A DNA stretch of 64,000 nt from [Pseudomonas] carboxydohydrogena (GTDB lineage: Bacteria > Pseudomonadota > Alphaproteobacteria > Rhizobiales > Xanthobacteraceae). Position 1 is the stretch's first letter; every line of letters begins with the position of its first letter. Made by a program: the position numbers and the translations under genes. The stretch spans positions 928,501 through 992,500 of the forward strand of contig NZ_CP113162.1 of assembly GCF_029030725.1 (NCBI RefSeq). Reading direction: 5' to 3'. Positions 1-8,590 of the stretch are shown here, in pieces. The notes beneath the pieces were generated by a model that was not told the origin of the DNA, made no database searches, and saw only the letters and a program-made list of their open reading frames with translations.

Positions 1-360
1 CGCAAGGTTCTCAAGATCGCCAAGGAGCCCTTGTCGCTGGAAACCCCGGTGGGCGACGAGGAAGATTCGCACCTCGGCGATTTCATCGAGGACAAGAACG
101 CGATCCTGCCGATCGACGCGGCGATCCAGTCGAACCTGCGCGAGACCACGACGCGCGTGCTGGCCTCGCTCACGCCGCGCGAGGAGCGCGTGCTGCGCAT
201 GCGCTTCGGCATCGGCATGAACACCGACCACACGCTGGAAGAAGTCGGACAGCAGTTCTCGGTGACGCGCGAACGTATCCGCCAGATCGAGGCGAAGGCG
301 CTGCGCAAGCTGAAGCATCCGAGCCGGAGCCGGAAGCTGCGGAGCTTCCTCGACAACTAA
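1..360 (+). CDS. rpoD: RNA polymerase sigma-70 factor RpoD, C-terminal part
   Basis: This is the 3' end of the primary sigma factor gene; the 5' part lies outside the window, and the frame is open from base 1. The visible 119 residues hold the end of region 3 and regions 4.1 and 4.2. The region 4.2 helix-turn-helix ([20 protein letters not shown]) contacts the -35 element. The ending [11 protein letters not shown] is typical of alphaproteobacterial RpoD. The gene ends in TAA and is followed about 45 bases later by a clear intrinsic terminator, so it is probably the last gene of its transcript. Nothing unusual is seen. Confidence 0.97.
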   Translation, partial: RKVLKIAKEPLSLETPVGDEEDSHLGDFIEDKNAILPIDAAIQSNLRETTTRVLASLTPREERVLRMRFGIGMNTDHTLEEVGQQFSVTRERIRQIEAKALRKLKHPSRSRKLRSFLDN

Positions 361-403
361 GCTTTATCGATATTGTCCCCGCGATGGCAGGGACCCAGAA
401 AGC

Positions 404-435
404 AAAACGGCGGGCCAGAAGGTCCGCCGTTTTTG
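404..435 (+). terminator. Intrinsic terminator after rpoD
   Basis: A perfect 7-bp stem (ACGGCGG at 407-413 with CCGCCGT at 424-430) with a 10-base loop runs straight into a T-run (430-434). The position, 45 bases after the rpoD stop, suits termination of the rpoD transcript and isolates it from the SIR2 gene. Confidence 0.85.
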
Positions 436-520
436 TATATCTAAAAAGGTCAGGAGTTCTTGCTGGGAACTTTATCTCGGTGCAATCTAAGCGTGTAGAT
501 GAACGTTTGGGGGCGGCCGA

Positions 521-3061
521 ATGAACGTTGCTGATGAAGATAGAGGGTATCTTTTGGCATCAATGCGGGCGGGAGAGGTGGTCTTAGTTCTAGGAGCCGG
601 GGCGTCTGCCACCAGCACCAATCGCGGGGGCGAAGCTGTAAAAGTAGGCCTTGCGCTGGCAAAAAAAATTGCAGAGCGGGCTGGACTAAACTACGGCGGT
701 GAAAAACTCACAGACGTTCTCAGTGCGACAAGCAGGATTCTCAGCAAAAAGCAGTTACAGGATATTTTGACCCATGAGTATGTGGGAGTAAAACCCTCAC
801 CTGAGCTTGAGCGCTTATTCCAGTATACTTGGAAGCGTCTATATACTTGGAATATTGACGACGCTCTTTTGAATTTAACGGGTAAATCCGCACAGCGTCG
901 TCGTTTCTACAACGGCTTGATAGATAAAGCTGCCGAGCCGGAAGAGAACGGCCAGCTCCATATAGTCTACCTCCATGGTGATGCAACGAAGCCAGAACAT
1001 AGCTTTATACTAACGGAAACTGAATATTCCTCTTGGCTCAAATCAGATAAGCATTTTTGGTATCAACGAGCGGCGCAAGACTATTTTACATTCTGTCCTG
1101 TCTTTATCGGATCGACGCTTGACGAGCCGATCCTAAGTGCTGAACTGGAAAGAGCGGGCCGTGAGTTAAATTCGACTGCGGGTCGTGCTTTCTTAATTAC
1201 TCCGGATGTTCTGAGCCCGATTAAGCGCGCTAGCCTCGAAGCAAGGGGAATAGTTCATCTCCAAGGCGCTCTTGAAGAATTTTCTGCGTGGCTTGCGAAG
1301 AATTTACCGGGCGGTCGTTCGCCCAAAGATGTGCTCGCCACGAACAACAGTTTTTCCGACCAAGTGTTAGATAGTTTAACTCGCGACGATATCCAAACCG
1401 CTCATTTTTTGAGGCCCGTCGACGCATTGGGATTGCATCAACGAATCGCGCGAATATCGCCAGGCGATAAGGCGCGACTGGGTAGGGAGTTTCTTCGCGG
1501 ATTCCCACCGAGCTGGCTTGTTGCTGCATCAGACATACCAGTCAAACTCGAAGCCACTACAGCGCTCCTTGAGCAATTAAAGCGCGCAGTCGAAAATAAC
1601 GAGCGACTTTTTATTGTTACGGGCCAAGCGGGCAGTGGAAAAACCACCGCTGTGATGATGGCGTTGTTGCAGTATGTTGAGAAGAATAAAGAAGTCGCGT
1701 TGTTCGACCTGAGCAGTGATGTTCGCTCCATAAAGCGCGCCTTCAATTTGTTGCGCAAAATCAGCAACAAGAAGATCATAATCTACATCGGCGACCTTTT
1801 CTTATTTGGAGATGGATTTAGGGAGGACATTGACGGGCTTGTCGGGCGAGACATCACAGTTGTTTCAACAGCGAGGTCTGGTGAATGGCGTGATAGACTA
1901 TCTCGACAGTTTCCTGGATTGGAGCCTTTTTTATTCCAGCGTTTCGTAAGAAAAGACTTTGACCCGTTGATTGATCGGCTCATTGAATACGTGCCGGCGC
2001 CTAGATTCCGTCAACTCTCAAGGCCTGAGCAGCGGAAAAAATTAGCGTCTTCGGATAGTCAGCTACTTATAGCTCTACGAGAAGCAACGGAGTCGTCAAA
2101 TTTTTCGGATATTATTACCAATGAATTCGAGAAGCTTCCGGATGACGACACTAGATTGCTATTAATGATAGTGGGTATCGCAACGATTGCTCGTGTTGGG
2201 ATGAGCAAGGAAGCCGCCTATGAGGCTTACGCAAATATTTCCAAGTCGCGACCATTTGATGAAGCGCTAGATGCTTTATCGGGGATTGTTTCAGTGGCGG
2301 ACAACCGAAGATTTTACGCAAGGCACGAGCTTTATTTTCGGCATATTTTAGAAAACGTCATTTCATTCTCCGAACTATCTCTAGTAATCAGGTCCATTCT
2401 AAAAACCTATTTGAAATATGAAATTCCAATTGTTCGAAGTGTGAATCGACTTGAGTCAACGCTTTTTCGGTTTTTGCTGAACCACGATTTTATCTATGAG
2501 CATGCGAAGCAGCACAGAGAGCTCGAGCATGGTCGGAATATTTACTCCGAATTTGAAGTTGAGTTTCAGCTAGATGGCCACTACTGGCTTCAGTATGGAC
2601 TTTACCTAGCGGAAATAGGGGATCTACATAGTGCGATCGATATGCTTCGGCGTTCAATTCAAGCTTATCCTGATAATCCGTATGTGTTTCATGCATTAGC
2701 TTCAGTTCAGCTGCAGCTAGCTCGTGAACGGCCAAACTATGACGCCGTTACTAAGTCCTTGATTGACGAAGCTGTTAGATCATTGAAATTGCGGGATGCA
2801 AAATCGGGCATAGAAGTCGACGAGTATCCAATCGTAACATTGGCCAACGGTCACATCGCCGCGTTGATTAAGCATGGAGATTTAGGCGCCGCCAAAGCTT
2901 ACGGAGCGGAATATTTTGATCGGCTTCAACAGCTGGATCGACAGGTCAACTCGCCAGCGATTCAACACACGAAAGATAAAGTATTTCGCTTTGTGACTCT
3001 CGGACAGTGGGGTGAAAAGCACCACTCTGGCCGGAACCGCTCCGGCATGGGTTTTGGCTAA
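521..3061 (+). CDS. SIR2-domain / P-loop NTPase / TPR-like protein, putative antiphage effector
   Basis: This 846-residue protein has three parts. Residues 1 to about 265 are a SIR2-like NAD-binding domain with the nucleotide motif GAGAS (25-29), the Asn motif TWNIDD (N111) and the catalytic-type His in LHGD (H152). Residues about 340-560 are a P-loop NTPase with Walker A GQAGSGKTT (368-376) and a hydrophobic beta strand ending in Asp (IIIYIGD) as Walker B. The C-terminal third is helical, with a TPR-like stretch near residues 690-740. SIR2 fused to NTPase and repeat domains is the plan of NAD-depleting abortive-infection proteins (Avs5-like and other SIR2-STAND proteins); the role here is inferred. 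At 846 residues it is shorter than typical Avs proteins. It is visibly AT-richer than its neighbours and stands alone between housekeeping genes, which suggests horizontal gain. The ATG start is preceded by a G-rich ribosome site (TTGGGGGCGG). Confidence 0.8.
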   Translation: MNVADEDRGYLLASMRAGEVVLVLGAGASATSTNRGGEAVKVGLALAKKIAERAGLNYGGEKLTDVLSATSRILSKKQLQDILTHEYVGVKPSPELERLFQYTWKRLYTWNIDDALLNLTGKSAQRRRFYNGLIDKAAEPEENGQLHIVYLHGDATKPEHSFILTETEYSSWLKSDKHFWYQRAAQDYFTFCPVFIGSTLDEPILSAELERAGRELNSTAGRAFLITPDVLSPIKRASLEARGIVHLQGALEEFSAWLAKNLPGGRSPKDVLATNNSFSDQVLDSLTRDDIQTAHFLRPVDALGLHQRIARISPGDKARLGREFLRGFPPSWLVAASDIPVKLEATTALLEQLKRAVENNERLFIVTGQAGSGKTTAVMMALLQYVEKNKEVALFDLSSDVRSIKRAFNLLRKISNKKIIIYIGDLFLFGDGFREDIDGLVGRDITVVSTARSGEWRDRLSRQFPGLEPFLFQRFVRKDFDPLIDRLIEYVPAPRFRQLSRPEQRKKLASSDSQLLIALREATESSNFSDIITNEFEKLPDDDTRLLLMIVGIATIARVGMSKEAAYEAYANISKSRPFDEALDALSGIVSVADNRRFYARHELYFRHILENVISFSELSLVIRSILKTYLKYEIPIVRSVNRLESTLFRFLLNHDFIYEHAKQHRELEHGRNIYSEFEVEFQLDGHYWLQYGLYLAEIGDLHSAIDMLRRSIQAYPDNPYVFHALASVQLQLARERPNYDAVTKSLIDEAVRSLKLRDAKSGIEVDEYPIVTLANGHIAALIKHGDLGAAKAYGAEYFDRLQQLDRQVNSPAIQHTKDKVFRFVTLGQWGEKHHSGRNRSGMGFG

Positions 3062-3078
3062 AATCTAAAATCTAAAAT
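3058..3078 (+). repeat. Three tandem CTAAAAT heptamers
   Basis: Three exact head-to-tail copies of CTAAAAT begin at the TAA stop of the SIR2 gene. They lie where AT-rich sequence returns to host-like GC-rich sequence, so they may mark the edge of the inserted segment. A chance low-complexity run cannot be excluded. Confidence 0.6.
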
Positions 3079-3228
3079 GTAAGATCGTTGACAAATAATC
3101 TTCTAGGTATATATTCCTATATGCCCCGTCCCACTCCTGAGGGGCGGCTCGCGATCGTCACTTGTCGCGGGGCGGGATGCGGTGAATGCGGCAGCGTCAC
3201 GTGCGGACGATATGGGTATCCATCACTC

Positions 3229-3345
3229 TGTCATGGCCGGACTTGACCCGGCCATCCACGTTTTGAGGCGCATCAAGGAAAGGCGTGGATCGCCGGGCAA
3301 AAGGGCGTTCACGCCCGTCTTCGACGAGCTATGCCGGTGATGACA
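3229..3345. repeat. Palindromic intergenic repeat (REP/BIME-like)
   Basis: The element begins TGTCATGGCCGG (3229-3240) and ends CCGGTGATGACA (3334-3345), an imperfect inverted repeat over about 117 bases. Inside it, ATGGCCGG (3233-3240) pairs with CCGGCCAT (3248-3255). A shorter relative is at 36271-36304. Such GCCGG palindromes are common between genes in Bradyrhizobium-like genomes. The remainder of the 3062-3455 gap shows no convincing gene. Confidence 0.7.
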
Positions 3346-3455
3346 ACTGTGGGTGGAGCACCGTCATCCTCCCGCCCCGATTCGCCGTGCTATAAAGGCT
3401 TGCGAATTTCCCGCCCGCCGGTCCCGGCAGCCCCAAAGGCATTCGAGAGGTTTTC

Positions 3456-4298
3456 ATGCGCCATTTCTCCCGCACGCTGTCCCGCACATTGTCCGGCCTG
3501 GCGCTCTCGCTCGGTCTCATCGGCGCGGCGGCCGCAAGCTCTCCCGCCTCCGCCGCGCAATGCGGCGGCGATTTCAACGCCTTCATCTCGAATTTCTCGC
3601 GCGAGGCGCAGGCGGCGGGGATTTCGCCGGGCGTGATCAATCAGGCGTTCGCGGGCGTGGCGCAGGATCAGGCGGTGCTACAGTTCGACCGCCGCCAGCG
3701 CTACACCTTCAACAAGACCTTCGAGCAGTATGTCTCGACCCGCGTCGGCCCCGGCCGTATCAAGACCGGCCGCTTCATGATGCAGAAGAACGCCTCGCTG
3801 TTGTCGCGCATCGAGCAGCGCTTCGGCGTGCCGGCGGAAATCATCGTCGCGATCTGGGGGCTGGAGACGGATTTCGGCAAGGGCGACATGGGCAAGCGGC
3901 CGGTGATCCGCACCCTCGCGACGCTCGCGCATGATTGCCGCCGCACCGAACTGTTTCAGGGCGAATTGCTCGCGGCGCTGAAGATCGTGCAGCGCGGCGA
4001 CCTGCGGCTCGACGATCTGGTCGGCGCGTTCGCGGGCGAGATCGGCCAGACGCAATTCCTGCCGTCGAGCTACATCAAGTACGGCGTCGATTTCGACGGC
4101 AACGGTCATGTCGATCTGCGCCACAGCGTGCCGGACGTGCTCGCCTCCACCGCGAACCTGTTGCACACCAACGGCTTCAAGAAGGGCGCCGACTATCACG
4201 AGGGCAGCGCCAATTTCGATGCGATGCGCGAGTGGAACAGGGCGGTGATCTATCGCAAGACCATCGCCTATTTCGCCGACAAGCTGGCCGCGCCGTAG
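3456..4298 (+). CDS. Lytic murein transglycosylase, MltB family
   Basis: This enzyme cleaves the beta-1,4 bond between N-acetylmuramic acid and N-acetylglucosamine in the periplasm, leaving a 1,6-anhydro end, and so remodels the cell wall. The 280-residue protein has an export signal (hydrophobic core about 13-30, A-S-A-A cleavage region near 31-34). Its SLT2/MltB-type catalytic core includes WGLETDFG, where E137 is the expected catalytic acid, and GEIGQTQFLPSSY, a family hallmark. It lacks the peptidoglycan-binding C-terminal domain of some relatives. It is a single gene on its strand, preceded by a palindromic repeat. Confidence 0.9.
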   Translation: MRHFSRTLSRTLSGLALSLGLIGAAAASSPASAAQCGGDFNAFISNFSREAQAAGISPGVINQAFAGVAQDQAVLQFDRRQRYTFNKTFEQYVSTRVGPGRIKTGRFMMQKNASLLSRIEQRFGVPAEIIVAIWGLETDFGKGDMGKRPVIRTLATLAHDCRRTELFQGELLAALKIVQRGDLRLDDLVGAFAGEIGQTQFLPSSYIKYGVDFDGNGHVDLRHSVPDVLASTANLLHTNGFKKGADYHEGSANFDAMREWNRAVIYRKTIAYFADKLAAP

Positions 4299-4540
4299 AG
4301 TTTGGCGCGCGGGGCGCAGGGTTAACGGGGCGCCAACGGCTTTTGCATCTTCATTGATTCAAAACCACGCCGAAAGGTGTCATGGAACAGTGAGGGTCCG
4401 TTAAGTTCCCGCAGCGCATGTTCCCCGCAGGAAACCGGCGGTGACCGGTATTGAGGCGGGGACATGGGTCAGACGACCGGCAGCCGACATCACAGGCCGC
4501 GCGGCGATGCGCTGGTGGCCCGGAGCGGGGGAGATCGCGC

Positions 4541-5734
4541 GTGCTGAACGTCGTCACCCTCTGGCTCGTGTTCGTCGTCAATTTTATCGCGCTCGGCGTG
4601 GTGTGGATCTACGTCGCGCGCTCCTATCCGAATTTCGAGGCGGCGCGGTTCTGGGCCGCAGGCGCGTTCATCGCATCCACGGGTGCGGCGTTGTCCGTGC
4701 TGCGGATGTATGTCGATCCCGTCCTGCCGCTGTTTCTCGGCGCCGTGATGATGATTTCCTCGACGAGTTTCGTCGCGATGGGCGTCGAGCGGTTCTACGG
4801 CCTGCCGGTCTCGTGGCGGATGCATGCCGCGCTGATCGGCTTCAGCGCGCTCAGCATCGCCTTCTTCGCCTGGCAAGCCAGTCCGCCGATGCGGATCGCG
4901 ATCTATTCGCTCAGCCAGTCGTTCTCCATCGCCCTTACGACGATGCTGATCTGGCGGCATGGCGCGCGACATCCCGGCGCGCGATTTGCCGGCATGGTCG
5001 GCGCGGTGCTCGCGGCTATTGTGATGGCGCGTTGCGCGCTGCGCTTGTCCCAGCCGCCGGAAGCGATCTATATGATCCACTTCTCGCCGCTCCAGTCGGT
5101 GATCGTGCTGGTGCTGGTGTTCCTGTCGATCGTGTGGAATTTCGGCTTCCTGCTGATGGCGATCGACCGTCTTCGCGCCGAGGTCGCCGATCTGGCGTTG
5201 CTCGACGATCTGACGGGAGTGGCCAACCGCCGCCGTCTGCTGATGTCTCTCGCTGAGGAATGCGCGCGGTCGGATCGTGCGATGCAGCCGTTTTCCGTGC
5301 TGCTGATGGACATCGACGAGTTCAAGGCCATCAACGACAATTACGGCCATGCGGCGGGAGACGAATGTCTGCGGCAGTTTACCCGCACCGTTCAGCAAAG
5401 GCTCCGCACCGGCGATCTGCTGGCGCGCATGGGCGGTGACGAGTTCTGCGTCGTGCTGCCCGCGACCACCCTGCATGAAGCGGGGCTGATCGCGCGCGAC
5501 ATGCTCGGTCTGTGCGTGGCGTCGCAGGTGCACTGGAGTGCGGCCGCGATCCGGTTGTCCACGTCGATCGGCGTCGCCCAGTGGCGCCCGGAGATCGGAC
5601 ATGATTTCGGGCGGTTGATCGCTGCGGCGGATGAGGCGCTATATGCCTCCAAGCGCGATGGAAAGAGCCGCTATTCCGTTTGCGCGATGCCTCCGTTGCC
5701 CGAGGTTGAGACGCCGCTGCGCAGGAGCGCATAA
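4541..5734 (+). CDS. Membrane-bound diguanylate cyclase (GGDEF)
   Basis: It makes cyclic di-GMP from two GTP. The N-terminal half (about residues 1-210) is a set of hydrophobic helices, probably a membrane sensor. The C-terminal half is a GGDEF domain with the intact signature GGDEF (298-302), preceded by DDLTGVANRRR, so it should be catalytically active. No EAL domain follows. I chose the GTG at 4541 because GGGGGAG lies 7 bases upstream and the first hydrophobic helix begins right after it; upstream codons in the same frame look like leader sequence. The input signal cannot be inferred. Confidence 0.88.
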   Translation: MLNVVTLWLVFVVNFIALGVVWIYVARSYPNFEAARFWAAGAFIASTGAALSVLRMYVDPVLPLFLGAVMMISSTSFVAMGVERFYGLPVSWRMHAALIGFSALSIAFFAWQASPPMRIAIYSLSQSFSIALTTMLIWRHGARHPGARFAGMVGAVLAAIVMARCALRLSQPPEAIYMIHFSPLQSVIVLVLVFLSIVWNFGFLLMAIDRLRAEVADLALLDDLTGVANRRRLLMSLAEECARSDRAMQPFSVLLMDIDEFKAINDNYGHAAGDECLRQFTRTVQQRLRTGDLLARMGGDEFCVVLPATTLHEAGLIARDMLGLCVASQVHWSAAAIRLSTSIGVAQWRPEIGHDFGRLIAAADEALYASKRDGKSRYSVCAMPPLPEVETPLRRSA

Positions 5735-5839
5735 AGCCGTCGCGTCATGAACATCATTTCATGCACGCGGTGCAAAGGTTGCGTGAACATAACGGCTGCT
5801 TGTGCGTTATCCCGGGATTCCAACCCTGAGGATTTGACG

Positions 5840-6094
5840 ATGAGCGATCCGCGTATCAAGGAACACATGGAAGTGATCGGCGCCGACGGCGTGCATGTCG
5901 GCACGGTCGATCGCGTCGAGGGCCGCCGCATCAAGCTGACCAAGGCGGACAGCGGCATGGGCAGCCACAAGGGCCATCATCATTTCATCGATCTGGGTCT
6001 GGTCGCCGATGTCGAGGGCAACAAGGTCCGCCTGTCGGCCAATGCCGCCGTGGCCGTGACGCTCGAGGAAGAAGGCGGCCGCAAGGCAGTCTGA
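5840..6094 (+). CDS. DUF2171 protein
   Basis: This 84-residue soluble protein has the DUF2171 pattern: an opening segment on avoiding change (EHMEVIGADGVHVGTVDRVE), a charged middle with SHKGHHHFIDLGLV, and a C-terminal strand region. It resembles PRC-barrel-like small stress proteins found widely in rhizobia, but its function is unknown. The ATG start has GAGG 8 bases upstream; an in-frame extension upstream has Cys-rich, non-conserved-looking sequence and was not used. Confidence 0.8.
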   Translation: MSDPRIKEHMEVIGADGVHVGTVDRVEGRRIKLTKADSGMGSHKGHHHFIDLGLVADVEGNKVRLSANAAVAVTLEEEGGRKAV

Positions 6095-6226
6095 AGCCAT
6101 TCACTTTTGCGATATTGATCGCCTCCCGCGTCGCTTCGGCGCGGTTGCTTGCGTGCGCGGATATCGGCCATAATTTATGCCCGCCGCCATGCGAGATATT
6201 GAGTAGAGACCAACAGGACCAGAGCC

Positions 6227-6775
6227 GTGACAGCGAAGTCGGACACGTTTTTCACCCATCCCCAAAGCGCCCCGCGCCGCCGCAAGCCGCCGCCGGTCAT
6301 CGATCAGGACGGCAACGAAGTCGGCAGCGGGCATTTCGGTGACGCTGGGCAGCGCCAGCACGGCACGTCCTTTAGCGGCACAGCGTTCAGCGGCACCGTG
6401 TTCGGCAATATCGGGTTCGGCCCGCTCACGCGCGCGCAACGGTTCGCACGGATCGAGGCGCTGGCGCGGCTGATGGATGTTGCGTTCGTCGTGCCGGGCA
6501 CCAATGTCCGTTATGGCATCGACGGGCTGATCGGCCTCATTCCGATCGTCGGCGATCTGCTGACGACCGCGATGTCCTTGTGGCTGGTGCGCGAGGCACG
6601 TGCGCTCGGCGCGCCGGCTCATATCGTGGCGCGAATGCTCGGCAATGTGGCGCTCGATGGCGTGGTCGGCATCGTGCCGTTTGTCGGCGATGCGTTCGAC
6701 GTCATGTTCCGCGCCAATATGCGCAACATCCGCATCCTGCGGCGCTGGATGGACAAGCAGCCGCGGATGGATTGA
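6227..6775 (+). CDS. DUF4112 membrane protein
   Basis: The first 70 residues are polar and Pro/Gly-rich. The rest (about 75-182) has the DUF4112 pattern: ARLMDVAFVVPGTNVRYGID, then two hydrophobic segments each built on a G-IP-VGD motif (LIGLIPIVGDLL and VVGIVPFVGDAF). The protein is therefore likely an inner-membrane protein with two or more helices. Function is unknown. The start is GTG, preceded by a weak purine stretch. It is the last plus-strand gene before a minus-strand run. Confidence 0.8.
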   Translation: MTAKSDTFFTHPQSAPRRRKPPPVIDQDGNEVGSGHFGDAGQRQHGTSFSGTAFSGTVFGNIGFGPLTRAQRFARIEALARLMDVAFVVPGTNVRYGIDGLIGLIPIVGDLLTTAMSLWLVREARALGAPAHIVARMLGNVALDGVVGIVPFVGDAFDVMFRANMRNIRILRRWMDKQPRMD

Positions 6776-6803
6776 TTGTGAAGGACTGAAGAGGCGGAAA
6801 GCC

Positions 6804-7091
6804 TCAGGCCGCGTCGGTTGCTTCCGCCTCGGCCTTTTCTTCCTCGTCGCGGCGGCGCGGCAGCGGGAAGGCGCTGCTCTCATAGAGCGAGCGGATGCCG
6901 TTCTGGTCGAAGCGGGCTTCGTCCACTTGCAGATAGGCGCCGTTCAGCGAATCCGCGGGCAATTGCTCGATCGCGAACTGCACGGCTTCGGCCGCGGTGC
7001 CGAAGCGGCGATAGGCGAAGCCAGCACGCTTTTTCTTCCGGATCGCTGCGGGAAAAAGTTCGGCTTCGGTATTGTAGTTGAATGCCGCCAT
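6804..7091 (-). CDS. Conserved hypothetical protein, about 95 residues
   Basis: This is a small soluble protein without signal peptide or membrane helix. A basic segment (AIRKKKRAGFAYRRF) precedes a helix rich in Ala, and the C-terminus is charged (RRRDEEEKAEAEATDAA). I do not recognise a named domain; similar short proteins occur in Bradyrhizobium-type genomes. I used the ATG at 7091 because GAGAGG lies about 9 bases upstream; a TTG eight codons earlier is less likely. It is separated from msrB by a strong hairpin. Confidence 0.65.
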   Translation of the reverse strand: MAAFNYNTEAELFPAAIRKKKRAGFAYRRFGTAAEAVQFAIEQLPADSLNGAYLQVDEARFDQNGIRSLYESSAFPLPRRRDEEEKAEAEATDAA

Positions 7092-7240
7092 CGTTTTCGG
7101 CCTCTCATCATTCAAGTTGGGTTGCTAGCCATTTTCCGCGGCTGCCACGTCGGGACGATACGCGCCGCGCTTTTTGATTAATCCCAATATAGGCGCTTTC
7201 GGCCCGGAATGCGACCTCCGATTGGCGGCATGATGAACGA

Positions 7241-7273
7241 GGGCCTCCGCGCGGTTTGACCGTGCGGAGGCCC
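7241..7273 (-). terminator. Strong hairpin downstream of msrB
   Basis: GGGCCTCCGC (7241-7250) pairs perfectly with GCGGAGGCCC (7264-7273), and CGGT/ACCG in the loop can extend the stem. It lies about 70 bases past the msrB stop on the minus strand. The trailing T content is poor on both strands, so it may act as an mRNA 3' end stabiliser rather than a classical terminator. Confidence 0.65.
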
Positions 7274-7342
7274 TTGAATCAATCACTTACGAGCGTGGGA
7301 ACCAAATGCCGGAACGATGGGACCGGAATACGGCCTCGGATT

Positions 7343-7753
7343 CTACTTCGGCTCGTGTTTCAGCGCCGCCGAATTGATGCAGTAGCGCAGGCCGGTGGGC
7401 CCCGGTCCGTCGTCGAAGACATGGCCGAGATGACCCTGGCAGCGCGAGCAAAGCACCTCCGTGCGTATCATGCCGTGGCTGACGTCGCGTTCCTCATGGA
7501 GCTTACCGGCGTCCACGGGTGCGCTGAAGGCGGGCCAGCCGCAGCCGGAGTCGAATTTCTCGTCGGACGAAAACAGCAGTTGCCCGCAGCCCGCGCAGAC
7601 ATAGGTGCCGGGATCGAACGAATGGTCATATTCGCCCGTGAAGGGACGCTCGGTCGCCTTCTCGCGCAGTACCGCGTACTGCATCGGCGTGAGTTCGGCG
7701 CGCCACTCCTGTTCGGATTTCTCGATGTGTCCGCTATCGGTTTTGGTCGCCAT
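7343..7753 (-). CDS. msrB: Peptide-methionine (R)-S-oxide reductase MsrB
   Basis: It reduces the R epimer of methionine sulfoxide in proteins. The protein is about 136 residues and cytosolic (no signal). It has the zinc-binding pairs CAGC and CSRC, the core [10 protein letters not shown], and the catalytic-site motif RYCINSAAL with the resolving/catalytic Cys. The start ATG at 7753 has GAGGAG just upstream, and the msrA stop lies 12 bases before it, so the two genes form an operon. Pairing with an exported MsrA is unusual because the partners would act in different compartments. Confidence 0.95.
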   Translation of the reverse strand: MATKTDSGHIEKSEQEWRAELTPMQYAVLREKATERPFTGEYDHSFDPGTYVCAGCGQLLFSSDEKFDSGCGWPAFSAPVDAGKLHEERDVSHGMIRTEVLCSRCQGHLGHVFDDGPGPTGLRYCINSAALKHEPK

Positions 7754-7764
7754 GCGCTCCTCGT

Positions 7765-8484
7765 TCAATTGGTCGCTTTCGCATCGCGCACCAGCATGGG
7801 CTTGTCGCGATAGTCGGCGGCGAACAGTTTTTTCAGATTGTCGACCTTCGGGATGTCGTTGAACGCAATATAGGGCTGATGGGGATGCAGCGTCAGATAG
7901 TCCTGATGATAATTTTCGGCCGGATAGAAGCCGTTCATCGGCTCGATCCTGGTGACGATCGGCTTCTTGTAGACCTTCGAGGCGTTAAGTTCGGCGATGT
8001 AGTCCTTCGCGATGGTCTGCTCCTCGGGCTGCGAGGTGAAGATCGCGGAGCGATATTGCGTGCCACTGTCCGGCCCCTGACGGTTCAACTGGGTCGGATC
8101 GTGCACCACGGAGAAATAGATTTGCAGGAGCTTGCCGAGGCTGACCTGCTTGGGGTCGTAGGTGATCTTCACCGCCTCGGCGTGGCCGGTCGATCCGGTT
8201 GAAACAGTGTCGTAACGCGCGCTGTCCGCCGAGCCGCCGGCGTAGCCGGAGACGGCCTGAAGCACGCCCCTGGTGTGCTGGTAGACGCCCTGTACGCCCC
8301 AGAAGCAGCCACCGGCGAGGACGATGGATTTCGGTTCGCTGCCGGTGCTCATGGCGACATCGGCTTTCGGTGCCGGAATGATGAAGGGTTCGGCAGAGGC
8401 GCGGGAGGAGACGCCAGCGAGGGTGGCAAGCGCCAGTGCGCCAAATGCGGCAAAAGCGACGCGACTTGGTTTGAGGGTCGTCAT
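7765..8484 (-). CDS. msrA: Peptide-methionine (S)-S-oxide reductase MsrA, exported form
   Basis: It reduces the S epimer of methionine sulfoxide. The 239-residue protein begins with a Sec-type signal (basic start, hydrophobic 8-25, cleavage near S-R-A-S-A-E), so it should act in the periplasm. The catalytic motif is GGCFWG with C60; the further conserved segments [20 protein letters not shown] and YRSAIF are typical. It is transcribed first, with msrB directly downstream. It differs from ordinary cytosolic MsrA by its leader. Confidence 0.95.
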   Translation of the reverse strand: MTTLKPSRVAFAAFGALALATLAGVSSRASAEPFIIPAPKADVAMSTGSEPKSIVLAGGCFWGVQGVYQHTRGVLQAVSGYAGGSADSARYDTVSTGSTGHAEAVKITYDPKQVSLGKLLQIYFSVVHDPTQLNRQGPDSGTQYRSAIFTSQPEEQTIAKDYIAELNASKVYKKPIVTRIEPMNGFYPAENYHQDYLTLHPHQPYIAFNDIPKVDNLKKLFAADYRDKPMLVRDAKATN

Positions 8485-8590
8485 GAGAAGGCATCCTTCG
8501 TTTGCGGCGGCAGGGCCGCTCCGATGAGTCTACGCCTTTCCCAGATGATTGTTACGTGTCCCGTGGACGCGCGATCCGGCCATGGAACAC

